The notes under the pieces were generated by a model. That model was not told the DNA's origin, did not search any database, and saw only the letters and a program-made list of their open reading frames with translations. A program made the position numbers and the translations under genes. From Cycas panzhihuaensis (Eukaryota > Cycadophyta), in NCBI GenBank assembly GCA_023213395.1, contig CM041465.1, positions 250,797,741 through 250,861,740 on the forward strand: a stretch of DNA of 64,000 bases, in the 5' to 3' direction. Shown here one piece after another: positions 36,037 through 47,059 of this stretch. Position 1 is the first letter of the stretch, and every line of letters starts with the position of its first letter.

Positions 36037-36219
36037 TGTTGGTTGTATCATCAATTATAAGAAGAGTTATTATTGTGATAAATTAAGTGACTAGATTGCT
36101 GAGCAATATGAGTTAATCACTATAACTTAACCATTATGAAGCAATTTTTATAATTGCAAGTCATCATAATTATTGGTATAAGTATGAATAGTAATAAGAA
36201 AAAAATATATAAGAGCTCT
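36037..36219 (+). repeat. R2 right LTR, cut by R7
   Basis: Aligns with 8443-8620 (shared accattatgaa, gaatagtaat-like and aagag blocks). The match ends near 36218, where the base composition jumps to GC-rich sequence of R7. Confidence 0.6.
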
Positions 36220-37202
36220 TGGATGTGCGTCTACGGTATAGTTACTATGCTTAATAGGAGTGATGGTGGTTCAACAGTGATGTTGAAGGTGTGGGAAAGA
36301 ACCTACAAGCAAAGAGAGCACCACGCAGGGTGCCCTATGTGCTGGAGCGCGAGTTTGGGACCTGCGAATGGCACCCAACTACCTTAAAGTAGCCCTTAAT
36401 TCGGAAGAGAGAGTGCATACAGGGGGTAGCCTAGATGGTCTCAAGAGGAAGGTCCTTCCACCCTTGGATGGCTGGAAGGGAAGGAGAGGAATCCTCAAGG
36501 AGTTTCCCTATGATGAAGGGAAACGAGGGTGAATGGAGTAGGTGAAAGCCTACGGTGTAAGCGGGTCTCCCTTGGTTATTTGGTTAATACAAATAGAACC
36601 AAGAGAGGGTGAGAGAGGGGCACTTAATCCAAGTCTTCCTTTAACAACTAAAGGGGCAAAAGGAAAAAAGAACAAGTGTTATATGTATACGCAAGCGATG
36701 CCAAACAGAATACACCTAAAGGGTATGTTTTGATTGGTAGGAAGAGGAAGAGGAAAGGGGGGTTCCCACGATGTCATTTTCCTATATGTGACAAACATAT
36801 GACATATAAGTGCAAACAATCAATACCATTTAACCTTTCACTTTCATGTGATCTATTTAGCTAGAGCATAGATTTAAATAAAAATAAAAGGGAAAATGGA
36901 GGGATAAAGAGAGAGATGTACGTACCTGGGAGGTGTAGTAGCCGACGAGTGACCTTACCCATATGCAACAAACACCCTCATGTCGACCAGTGGATGTGCG
37001 ATCAATATCAATGCGAAGGATGGGGGCTTCCTTACCTTCCCCTCATTAAAAGTAGGCAGAACAAGAGGAAGCAAAACAGAACGAAAGAAAGGAAAAGAGG
37101 GTAAAGTGTACCCAAATTTAGAGGCCTTCTCCTTTCACGAAAAACCGCTTTAACCTGCACATACAAGAACTTATCCCTTCCAAGAAGGGGCTACGGAGAG
37201 AG

Positions 37203-37203
<1 letters not shown>

Positions 37204-37250
<47 letters not shown>
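37204..37250. repeat. (TA)n microsatellite
   Basis: About 23 uninterrupted TA units. Confidence 0.97.
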
Positions 37251-37253
<3 letters not shown>

Positions 37254-38621
37254 AGTGTATATGATGTGTATATTAAATCATTATATCAAGTTAGGAAAAA
37301 TACTACTACAAATAACTCTAAATCTCCCTCAAACAAAACACATACACCAAGCAAGAAGGAGTGAAGGAAAGCCTCGTGATGGCCAAACCCTCTGCTAGGT
37401 TCTCCACACAGCCCTTTAGCATAACAAGGTGGGGACAAAAGGCAACTTATGACGGCCAAGAAGCATGAGGATAAGTGTAACAAAGTGTGAGAGAGGTATT
37501 AAGGCGATGGAGTTGCTATGGGTAGCAATCCAGCATACAAAACCCTACCAAGGTTTTTAAGGGATACCAAGCAACATTAGGGACATCACAAGGGTCCAAT
37601 TGAGAGGCGTGCAGGCTTGGAATCAGTGCAGTAAGGGATGCACATGCTGATAATCCAGCACATGCCTAAGATTCACCTTCTCCTAATTAACCCAAGAGAA
37701 GCATGGGAGCAGGAGATGAAAGGTGGGAAGGGGGTTGCCCTTGGGGAGTAGGCCTAAGTGGGGCTATCCCCGCCTTACTCCCTTCACCTAACCTTTATGG
37801 ATCTTCTCCCATTACTTCCTTAAGAAAAACTAGCAAAGGAAAGGTGAAAACCCGGAAATAAAAGACCAAACTCAATGGAAACAGTGTTTGCTACAATCAA
37901 ATAGGAAGAAATCAAGTAAACACACTAGAAAATGAGTCTAAAATGGAGATAACTCACAATAAATTCTGAAAAAAGGGTCTAAAGTACCTGTTGGGCTGAG
38001 TCCAAGGCAGATTTACCCCTGCAACCAGCGAAGGAGGAGGGTTCCTGCAAGGTTTTGCAGGAGGTAACCCTAGGGATGGTTGTAGGTGACACTTGTTGGG
38101 GCGAATTGGAAGAGAACCACACCCAAACTTACTTGAGGATGCCTGGAGAGAAGCTTCCCCCCATGGAGAAGGGCCATTATAGGCGGATCCCGGGCTAGAG
38201 CTACAAGAAATGCAGGCCTGCAAATGTACCTGCGGAAGGAAGAAAGGAAGAGCAGAAATTGCAGTAGAAAATAGTTGAGTTAGAGAGCAAAAGAGATCTA
38301 AGAGTGGTAAAATGATGACGGCTTTTGGATTTACACCTATCCCAGACCTAAATAAGTGAATAGGGAAAAGCTGGACACGAGGCCACGTGGCAATTATGCG
38401 GAAAAAGCGAGAATTGCCATGGCAGTTTTTAAAAAATAACTTACAACAGTCGCACGACTGTAAACTTCATGGTACCACTTAGTTTATAGTGGTGTGGGAC
38501 CAGAAAGCCAGAATGACAATAATCTGGGTTCCGGGAGCCCTAGAAGATGATGTGGCAGGCCTGGGAAGGGCTGGCCCCCTTGTCCAGGTGGCTAGGATAG
38601 TCCAAAATACATATGAACAAG

Positions 38622-38673
38622 GCCAAAAGGGGTATTAAAGGCTAAAGGCCAAAAGGGGTATCAAAGGCTAAAG
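38622..38673. repeat. 26-bp tandem duplication
   Basis: ggccaaaaggggtat(t/c)aaag occurs twice in a row with period 26. Confidence 0.9.
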
Positions 38674-38807
38674 GTCCCAGAAGCGACATGGTAGGAGTTT
38701 AAAATGAGGGCATGAATAGGTCATATAAATCAAATGAAGCTTAGGGCGATGTGGAGGTAGTGCAGAGGGTCGTAGAGTGCTATGGAGATGCCTACCTTGT
38801 GGAAAGG

Positions 38808-38951
38808 ATGCGTCAGATGTCGACATACTAGAAATTAGGGGCGTTCCCCTTCTTGCTGACCGCTGTCCTTCGATATACTAGAAATTAGGAGCCTTCCCTT
38901 AGCATTAAGGGCCTCAGGGATGTGTCAGATGTTGACAGACTAGAAATTAGC
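38808..38951. repeat. Dispersed triplicate of actagaaattag
   Basis: Three copies near 38828, 38877 and 38939. Two of them carry the same lead-in, gatg(c/t)gtcagatgt(c/t)gaca. Confidence 0.85.
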
Positions 38952-38996
38952 CAATAGGGATCTGGTGGTCGAAGTGAGCACTCTCAAATGAGGGCA

Positions 38997-39257
38997 TCAC
39001 ACCTGGTAAACTTGGGTGAGATGGGACACCACCACGTGGGAGTCACAAAGAAGAATAATAGATCCATGATGGAAACAGAGTGCACCGGTGAGGGCTTCGA
39101 TGACAGCTGTGTACTCGGCTTCATTATTGGTGGCCTCAGGGAGGAAGATTCTGGAATGTAGAAAGTCATATCTGGAGGGACCACGAAGAATCCATGCAGT
39201 GGCAGAAGGTCTAGGATTACCGTGACTTCCACCATTGGTAAAGAGGAAGAGAATCAT
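38997..39257 (-). pseudogene. R7 displaced RNase H domain (RVT_3/archaeal type)
   Basis: Minus strand, open from 39320 and homologous from about 39257. It reads FLFTNGGSHGNPRPSA, then ATNNEAEYTAVIEAL and LLCDSHVVVSHL. These are the three blocks of an archaeal-type RNase H (first Asp, central Glu, next Asp). The first catalytic Asp, expected in FTDGGS, is Asn here, while the AEY and CDS residues remain. A stop follows VYQV. It is on the same strand as R7 pol but lies 4-5 kb downstream of the integrase, beyond the antisense gene. It could be R7's own extra RNase H or a fragment of another element. It would remove the RNA strand of the replication hybrid. Confidence 0.8.
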
Positions 39258-39798
39258 AGATGATGAAAAAGGAAAATGTCTCAGTAGAGAAAATGTACAA
39301 TAATGTAGGAGTCGAAGCAAAATGGGCTCATATAGTAGGCAATAAATGGCTGTGAAGGGTAGGAGGACCTAGCAATGAGGCTACCGAAGGACAAGAGTTG
39401 GCTATTCGACCACTGGCTGAGAGCAGGCATCAAAAGGACACCCTAGGATGCCAAAGGTTATTTAAGAAAGCAAAGATTGACTCCGAACGGGGGGAGCATT
39501 CCCTTTGGAGACCCCAGGAGCAGAAATAGACTACGAAAATGAGTCCAGGATGGTGAAACAAGCCAAACGAGTATAAAATTAGGCATGCACCAGAGTGGCA
39601 CACAAAACGAGGCATAAGGGCCCTATGAAAATGCATCGGCGAGGCGCCATCAATGCATCTAAAGGAATGAGCAAAATGAAGGCTATGGGAGCACAACAGG
39701 AGATAGGGCCAGAAGGCAAAGATGATCGAGGATAAGGAACAATTCAAAGAGCTGTCACAAGAGCAGAAACATAGACAATGCCCGTGAGGGCCCCCACC

Positions 39799-39807
39799 TA
39801 TATAAGG
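39799..39807 (+). promoter_or_regulatory. TATA-like box for the antisense gene
   Basis: tatataagg in a C-rich setting, about 680 bp before the first recognisable codons of the plus-strand gene. Because the core is nearly palindromic it could also serve the minus strand. Confidence 0.4.
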
Positions 39808-40239
39808 AAAATTGATGAAAACATGATTCATTTTCACGGGCTCTTAAACGAATCCAGAGCCCTTTCCTTACGTAGCGGAGCGCCACCCTACTTTGGAGGT
39901 ATGCAGAGAGAGATCTGACCATCAAATCAGAGCTAAAGGATAGCCGTTGGGATCGCAGAGACGAGATGGCGAGCGCTCAGCCAGATCTAGTGAGTGGATC
40001 TCCAAAACCATAACCCATCTAACGATTTGAAGTTCAATGCTTTTTATAGTTTTTATGTAGTTTTTCTGGCCCCATATGGGTGAAAACATATCTCCCGGAG
40101 TCTAAATTGGACCTAGAGAGATACAGGACCGGGGCATTAGGCAGCCCTGGTCCCAGTGGGCCTGGCTATGGCCCATGGGAATTTTGTTTTTTCATTTTTT
40201 GGGCAGAAACCCCTCCCCCTTGGGGGGGTGACATTCGCA

Positions 40240-40277
40240 CCGCGGTAAAGATCACAGTGTTGCGATCTTTATCGCGG
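40240..40277. other. 14-bp inverted repeat
   Basis: ccgcggtaaagatc and gatctttatcgcgg face each other around a 10-base loop, with one mismatch. A GCGATCGC palindrome follows at 40282. Confidence 0.85.
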
Positions 40278-40482
40278 GGCCGCGATCGCCGTGGGACCCA
40301 GGCCAAACTCCACGGTACTACGAAGTTTGGCACGACACGAAGGCAGAACTGCAAAAAAAAGAAGATGGGGGCCCGAGGGACCCTAAATCTCGACCGAGTG
40401 AGGCTGAGAGGCAGTCCAGAGGACGAGGGATGAGTATAGGTCATAGTTTTACGTGTTTTATAGCATTTTGCAGGTCATTATC

Positions 40483-42405
40483 ATGATGGAAAACTGCGAG
40501 AACATAGGTATGGCGATGCTCAGTTTCATTGAGATGATGTCGAGAGAGGATAGGGAGATCCTACTGAGATGTGGCCTACTAAAGGTCACGAGGACACCCC
40601 ATTACACATCAGATTAGTGACTATAGGTAGATATAGTGTCACATTGGGACAGGCAGAGATATATTTTCCACTTACCCCAAGTAAGGGATGTATTAGTGAC
40701 ACCCAGGGACATAAGGAGGATACTCAGAGTACCGGTGATAGGGAGGCTGGTAACACTAAGAGCACTACCCAGCAATGAGGCAGCACACAGGGAGGCTGCT
40801 ACGTTCTTTACAGGCTCGGACATGTAGGAGAGACGAGGGATTCCTCTCTAGACCATGGTGATGTCAGGAGTTCCTCAAGTCAGGAAGCTGATTACACTGT
40901 GCATTCTGTTATGGATATCCTGGAAACATAACTATAGGGATATACCGGGAGGATGGATAGATGCGGTACGTCAGTGAGATGCGGGTGAGAGGATGGACTG
41001 GGCTACCCTCATAGCGGCGAACCTCGTTGCATAGCTGGATGTTATTCAGGTAACAGGGAGAGGCAGACTGTTATATAGAACATTACTACAGTGTTGGTTC
41101 TTTGACCACTTCAGAGCAGTGGTGCCGACATGGGGACCACACCCTATCTCAGAGTGGGCCCCGATGGTACACAGGTGGTAGACTAGGTTGAGAGGGACCA
41201 AGGACCAGGCACATGTCCGTCACTCGGTGGAGGCCACATCGCTAGACCTCCTCACCATGATAGATTACATAGCAGATCTATATAGAGCAGTGAGGTGGGA
41301 TAGTGACGATGAGGCAGGCGGGGCAAGAGTGCCCCAGGAGATGACGAGAGCGGCGATGGAGGTGATGGGGCTGACCCATCACGAGTTGTAGGGGAGGCAG
41401 GTCCATCATGGACCGCACAGAGGGAGATAACACCATCTGGGACTATAGGTGGAGAGGCAGGCCCATTAGGAGCTGCGGAGGAGAGTAGGGGTCTGGTGAC
41501 ACGGGCCCGCAGGCTACGGATCGTCAGGAGATTCGGAGAGGCAGCTGCACCAGCTGAGGAGACGAGGGACACCCCAGTTGCTGAGGCAGTGCCGAGGAGG
41601 TACTAGAGGAGGAGGAGGTACCTATAGCTGGTGGAGTGCCCGAGGCAGAGGCAGTCACTCAAGTAGAGGAGCCAGGAACCACACCAGGTGAGACATGACC
41701 TTCTCCTATCATCGTTTGATTGCTAGATATATATATAGTTTGATTTTTGATTTGATATGTGCATGGACATATACTGATATATGACATGTTGGATTTGCAG
41801 GTATAGCAGACATCTAGAGATTGGTAGAGGCAGTAATCCGAGAGATATTCCCTTTGGCCTATGGGGAGGGACAGCCTCCCATCCAGGCAGGTGATGAGCC
41901 CAGATCGGCAGGCGGCCATGCAGCAGCATTCGCCCCATTGATAAGGGTAAGAGATATATGGGTTGCAGAGTCCCAGGAGCACGAGGTATGTACGGGACAA
42001 TAACAAGCAGAGTTGGACACCACCCGAGCTAAGAGGGATGCTCTACATAGTCAGGTACAGGTGCTGGAGGCTCAAGGAGGAGCCAGAGGGGATATGGAGA
42101 GTCATATCAAGCTAGTAGTGATGGAGGAGCATCTCAGGGGGATGGAGGAGAGGCTCCGCCTGGTGGAGATGGAGTGGGATCATATCCAGGCCCGATACGA
42201 TCAACTTGTGGATGAGGTGGCATCGAGGTCAGTGCGGAGCATAACACAGACCCATATAATGGTGACGACCCCGAGGAGGCCACGGGATGAGGAAAGTGAA
42301 GTAGGAGGCTCGCGGAGTATGAGGAGGAGTCTCGGAGGGATGTGGTCCCTAGGAGAGGGATCACATCAGCTAGGAGATGATGCCCTAGGCGCGGGGCAGC
42401 AGTAG
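40483..42405 (+). pseudogene. Antisense, intron-containing PMD-like gene within R7
   Basis: Plus strand, opposite to R7 pol. Coding sense starts after an acceptor at 40473 with MMENCENIGMAMLSFIEMM. Then follow YIFHLPQVRDVLVTPRDI and ILRVPVIGRLVTLR (about 40650-40760), which have the shape of the plant mobile domain (fold-entry W, FHLP, DV..L..P..G..V). Later come GGWIDAVRQ and FFDHFRAVVPTWGPHP. A Glu-rich linker leads to the exon end at 41687. After an intron (41688-41800) the same frame continues with VEAVIREIFPLAYGEG and ends in a probable coiled coil (HLRGMEERLRLVEMEWDHI) with a stop at 42405. A cluster of stops near 40615-40632, some single stops and a shift near 41600 show decay. The PMD label is from motif shape only. 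Confidence 0.6.
41688..41800 (+). other. Intron of the PMD-like gene (113 bp)
   Basis: Donor gtgaga after accacaccag and acceptor tttgcag at 41800. The interior is T/A-rich, unlike the GC-rich exons, and splicing joins two segments in the same reading frame (EEPGTTPG then IAD). Confidence 0.75.
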
Positions 42406-43099
42406 GGTAGTATCTAGGAGTTTTTGTTTTAGACAGGGGAAAGCACAGACCTTCAGGGAGTTACCATATGTAGTCATATGATTGTACCCACCCTACAAGG
42501 ACACCGGTTTCCCATGGATGATGTACCATATAATTTGTATAATATGACACATGATTATTTTGATGTATATAGACGAGGTGATTGATACCCCATTTGGTGT
42601 ATGATGATGTGTATCATAATACGTGATGGATGATATGTATGTTTCTGTTTATATGTTTATATATGTGTATGAGGGCACACAGATGCATGAGGATATATAT
42701 GATTATACTTTGAGCTAATTATTGTATGAGTTTTGTGTTATGATATTTATTTAGGTTATGCATATTTCCTTTCATGCAGGATCATATCCCTAATAGGAGC
42801 ACGCACGATCACCATGAGTAGAGGCAATAGATATATGTGGGGCTAGGAAATAAGGCAACACGCATGTCCACATGGGGAGCATAGTGGGATATACAAAGGA
42901 AATACCAAAAGGACAGGAGTGATGATACTCCAAAATGTCGTTCTAATTGGGGGATGTCCAAATAAGAGGACAAGGACCCGAGAGGAATGGGAACAAGGGT
43001 TCCAAAGGAGGAACCAAAAAGGAATGAGAGGGCCACCCTAAGCCGTCGTTCCACTTGTGGCTAGGAAGAATAAAAACAAGCTTAAGATGGTAGTTTAAG
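42406..43099. other. Spacer between convergent PMD-like gene and integrase
   Basis: Holds the 3' end of the plus-strand gene and the end of the minus-strand integrase. It is AT-rich with TGTAT/ATATG-rich text, as is common at plant 3' ends. No discrete terminator can be named. Confidence 0.45.
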
Positions 43100-44229
43100 C
43101 TCATTTCGGAGCATGAATAATGTGATGACGAAGTCATGTGTAGAATTTCTTGAGGAATTTCCCGTTAATAGCTTTTTCAAACTCAAGGCCCTCCAAGGTG
43201 GTGATTCTATAGGCACCGTTATCGAGGCTCTTGAGAATGACAAAGGGGCCAACCTATTTGGGTCTGAATTTAGTCAAGTGGTCATGGAAATATTCCAATT
43301 TGAGGATGTAGTCCCCAGGATACAAAGGACGCTAACGAAGGTGTTTATCATAGGTCCTTTGCGAGTGGGCCTTGGATGCGAGGTTAGCCTTATAGGGGGC
43401 TAAATGTCTCTCATCCAAGGCCTCAAGGTCTAAGAGGCGAGCCTAATGGATTGACTCCTCATTAGTGAGACCTTGAAGGGAAACTCTTAGAGAGAGAATC
43501 TCCACTTCCAATGGGAGTACTGCCTCAGCCCCATAAACTAGGGAGAACGAAGTCATTCCCGTAGCGGCCTGGATAAGTGCAGTGGCCCACAGGGCGAAAA
43601 GAGCCAAAGTTGCCAGTCTCTTTGAGACTGAGTGACAGTTTTCTTTGAGATGTTAACAAGAGTCTTGTTGAATGACTCAACTTGACCATTTCTCTAGGGG
43701 TAATAAGGGGAGGAAGTTTTGTGAGAGATCTTAAAATTCCTCACAAAGTTCATCCATCTCCTTGTTACAAAACGGGGTTCTGTTGTCTGTGATCAAGACG
43801 TCAGGAATCCCGAAGCGACAAATGATGTGCTGGTAGATGAAAGTAGCTATCGTCTTACCAGGAGTAGGAATCAGAGGGATGGCTTCCACCCATTTAATAA
43901 AGTATTCTGTGGCAGTCAAGATAAACTTGTGCTACGACGAAGGTGGGGATATAGCCTTGATGAGGTCTAGACCCCACTAAGTGAAAGGCCATGGAGATAC
44001 GATAGCATGAAGGGCATCGGAAGGCACGTAGGAGATATTAGCATGTTCCTGACATCACCGACATCTCAAGGTATAGGCATGGGCATCCTTGAAGAGGGAC
44101 GGCCAATAGTAGACCATACAGAGGATCCTTTGGGCCATGGATTGGCCCCCAAAGTGACTCCCACAAATGCCATGGTGGCATTCGTGGAGTATTTAGCCTA
44201 ATTTATCATGAGTGACATAGCGGAGGAGG
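43100..44229 (-). pseudogene. R7 integrase
   Basis: Minus strand. The HHCC zinc region reads HECHHGICGSHFGGQSM near 44160-44190 and continues YYWPSLFKDAHAYTLRC near 44060-44110. The catalytic core has WGLDLIKAISPPSS near 43935-43975, TATEYFIKWVEAIPL at 43880-43919 and FGIPDVLITDNRTPF at about 43770-43815, so two core aspartates are visible. The distal core and C-terminus continue to about 43100 with stops. The enzyme would insert the cDNA. It follows directly on RNase H without the extra RNase H that Tat elements usually carry at this position. Confidence 0.85.
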
Positions 44230-47040
44230 ATCCCATCGAAAGATCTCTTGTACAATACTTCGTCCATGAGGAAGTATTGCCTAGCAGTGGTCCGAATACA
44301 AGATCTAACCCTATTACTAGTTTCAGGGCGATATTGTTGCTATGCGAGGTATCGTACGATATCACCATACCACTCACTATCAATGAGTGGATGGGAAGGA
44401 ACACCCTGATAGTCAAGATAGACTCATCAGGCAGAGAATCATCAATAGGGGCATCGAGCGAGTTAGGGATAGGGGCATCTACGAGCTGCTCAGCCACTAC
44501 CATCCCTTTCTTCGATTTCTTGTTAACGATATGGAGATCGAACTCCTGAAGAAGGATGGCCCAACGACCAGCTCTACCTGTCAAGTCTAAACGAGTGAGT
44601 AGATATCGCAAGGGATCGGATTGGACGATCACCTTGGTAGTGTTACTGAGCAAGTAGTGTCTAAACTTCTTGGTTGCGTGAACCAAGGAGAGACATTCCT
44701 TCTTGGCTGGGGAGTAGTTGAGTTCAGCAGCCATGAGGGTGCGACTGATAAAGTAAATGACTCTCTTAACTTTCGAATCATCCTCCTAGGCCAACATAAC
44801 GGCCAAGGACTCATCGGTCATCGAGGTATAGAGAATGAAGGGCCTATCGAAGCAAGGGGGCATCAATGTTGGAGTAGAAGCAAGGGCTTCCTTAAGTCCT
44901 TCGAAGGCTTGCTAGGTCTTGGCCAACCAAACAAACAGGGCTCCCTTCTTCAATAGGTTAGTCAAGGGTTTGGTACTCACAACGAAATCTGCCAGGAAAC
45001 GCTTGAGGAAATCGAGCCTACCTAGAAACGACTTGATCTGTCACTGAGTTCTAGGAGGCGGCATGTCAAGGATCGCCTTGACTTTGTCAGGGTCAATCTA
45101 GATTCCTTGTTTTGACACAAGGAACCAAAGGAGTTTGCCTGAAGTGATGACAAACACACATTTGAGTGGGTTTAAGCTTACGTGGTACTTGCAGCATCGC
45201 GTGAAGATAGCTCGCAAGTCTGAGGGATGATGGACTCTAACACGCGAGAGACCCATCATGTCATCCATAAAGACCTCCAATGTGTCGTTGATGAGATCAT
45301 GGAAGATAAAATGCATTGCCCTTTGGGAAGTAGCGCTTGCATTTTTTAGGCTGAAGGGCATTGCCTTGTAGGCAAAGGTACCCCACGGGGTGGTGAAGGC
45401 TGTCTTATAGCAATCTTCAAGAGAGATTTAAATCTGGTTGTAGCCGGAGAAACCGTACATCAAGGACATGACTTCAAACCCAACAGTTCGATCAATGATC
45501 TGATCGATGAAAGGGAGTGGAAAGTTGTCTTTAGGACATGTGTTGTTGATGTCACAGAAATCAACGCATATCTGGATGGTCCCATTCTTTTTAGTAATGG
45601 AAATGATGTTGGACACCTATTTAGGGTAGTCGATGGAAGTAATGAGTCCAGTATCTAAAAGTTTTTGAACCTCCATCTTGATAGCGGCTAAGAGTTTAGG
45701 ATGGAAAGGACGCTATTTCTAGTGCACGGGGCAGGCGCCGGGAACGGTAGTGAGATTATGGGTGATAATGGAGGGGTCGATTCCCTTCATGTCAGAGTAA
45801 TCCCATGCAAAGACATCCTGGAACTCCTGGAACAAAAGGGAATATTCCCTTACCTCATCAGGAGAGCATTCTGCCCCTACCTTAATGACCTTGCATGGGG
45901 CTAAGACTATGTCCTGGGTCATCCCCATGCCCATGGCATTCCCCTCTTCCAAATAGAGAGGGGCGAGGTCAATAGGAAGAGATGGAATAAGGGATGGAAT
46001 TGGGTCAACGAGTGTGGACCCAATCACCAAGATCTTCTGGTGGCCAAGCCTATGGTGACCAGAAAGAAAGTTGGGCGTGGAGCCCACTAAGTGCTAAGTA
46101 AAGCTTCATCATCTTTGAGGTAATCCACCCCACAGATGACCTTACTTTGAATAGACGAGGTGCTGGAGGAAGTGGGAGCAACGAGACCATGGTGGTCAAC
46201 AGGCTGTCCAACATCCCCGAAAGACTCTAAAGGAGAGTCAAGAAGGGGCTCTTCGGAAAGAGCAAAAGGGAGTTCCTCGAGACCATCACCTACGGGGGGT
46301 AATAGAGAGGAAGAATCAAGGACATATGGGTCAATGCGTGCAATGACATGCGACACAAGGGGGTGACTAGTCTCTTCAACAAGAGGAGTTCTAGGTTGGG
46401 ATCTAGAACAGGAAGGGTGCCTCCTACTAGTGCGGAGGAAGGAGATGGGGTAAGGAAAGTCCTCATCCTTGCCATGGGACTCATCATCACTAAACAAGGC
46501 AAGGTACCCATAGCTCCCGACACCAATGGAGTAAAGTGAGTAAGGCTAGAGGAAGAAGATGCAATATCTTCTTCAAGATGGGATGAATTAGGTATGCCGA
46601 TGGAGCAAGTCGAGGCACGAGTAGAAGGGCCTTTGTCCCCCTTCGTATAACCATGGCTTGCTTAGTTGGTAGGACAAGTTTGTTTAACAGGTGGGCATTC
46701 ACAAGAAACAACCCTGATTTGCCCATCGTGGATGAACTTAAGTTGCCCCCAGCGGATCGAACACACGGCTCCCATCTGATCGAGCTATGGTCAACCCAAG
46801 AGAAGATTGTAGTCGATGTCAACATCAAGGACTACAATGTCGGCAAGGACAGTTTTACCCTTGAGAGTGAGCAGGATCAAAATAGATCCCAATGGAGTCT
46901 TTTCGCTATCGCCATAGCCTTGGCACTGCCATGGAATAGGTTCCAAGGCGGAGATACCAAGTTCTTGCATAACGCGCAAGGGCATGGCATTAACGGAAGA
47001 ATCATTGTCGACAATAGTCCTTTGCAAGGTACAATCTAGT
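44230..47040 (-). pseudogene. R7 protease, RT and RNase H
   Basis: Minus strand. The protease at 46791-47027 contains TIVDNDSSVNAMPL (usual D-G-S changed to D-N-D-S) and IDYNLLLG, then GQLKFIHDGQ. A Ser/Pro/acidic linker (46087-46500) precedes RT. RT shows LLFQEFQDVFAWDYSDMKGI near 45800-45860, NGTIQICVDFCDINNTCPKD near 45520-45580, FGF-like YGFSGYNQI at 45430, MPFSLKNASATSQRAM at 45310-45361 and the catalytic LEVFMDDMMG near 45250-45275. RNase H reads AAELNYSPAKKECLSLVHA at 44680-44734 and SDPLRYLLTRLDLTGRAGRW to 44560. Only a handful of stops interrupt it, fewer than in R1-R3, so R7 is younger than its host R2. Confidence 0.9.
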
Positions 47041-47059
47041 GTGTCAATAGTGATGGTGA

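Larger units (their letters stand above)
8443..36219 (+). mobile_element. R2: outer decayed Ty3/gypsy element, split by insertions
   Basis: The left LTR at 8443 and the right LTR at 36037 share a block ending near aagag at about 8620 and 36218. A polypurine tract (taagagggatg) stands just before the right one. Between them, on the plus strand, come gag-like and protease-like traces (9300-11741), RT, RNase H and integrase (25195-27719), and the integrase C-terminus (28443-28770). The body is opened by R3 with R4 inside it, by R5 and by R6. The right LTR stops after about 183 bp where R7 begins. RT wording such as IRQKPYR and KKDPFPTPF marks a gypsy element without chromodomain. It is very old: nearly every line has stops. 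Confidence 0.75.
36220..38980. other. R7 3' region, GC-richer, no gene assigned
   Basis: Composition changes sharply from the AT-rich left flank. Short frames on both strands show no recognisable domain. It contains a TA microsatellite and several short direct repeats, and could include a long 3' LTR. A G-box-like ccacgtgg stands near 38385. Confidence 0.5.
39321..40473 (+). other. Upstream region of antisense gene
   Basis: Between the displaced RNase H and the PMD-like coding part. It holds a TATA-like box, a 14-bp-stem hairpin and a splice-acceptor-like ttttgcag at 40466-40473. A long plus frame at 40080-40433 is arginine/glycine-rich and unlike any domain I know; it may be an upstream exon or untranslated. 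Confidence 0.45.

Noticed and set aside
36154-37104. Several plus-strand frames of 60-77 codons
   Set aside because: No domain character or continuity between them; they lie across the R2/R7 junction and in the R7 3' region.
39430-39837. Minus-strand frame of 135 codons
   Set aside because: Cysteine/histidine-rich by composition only, no regular spacing, and no link to the RNase H frame downstream.
41252-42364. Minus-strand frames opposite the PMD-like gene
   Set aside because: The plus strand has motif content and an in-frame intron; the minus frames are Pro/Ser-rich shadows.
44007-44956. Plus-strand frames of 60-113 codons over R7 pol
   Set aside because: Antisense to well-supported RNase H and integrase.
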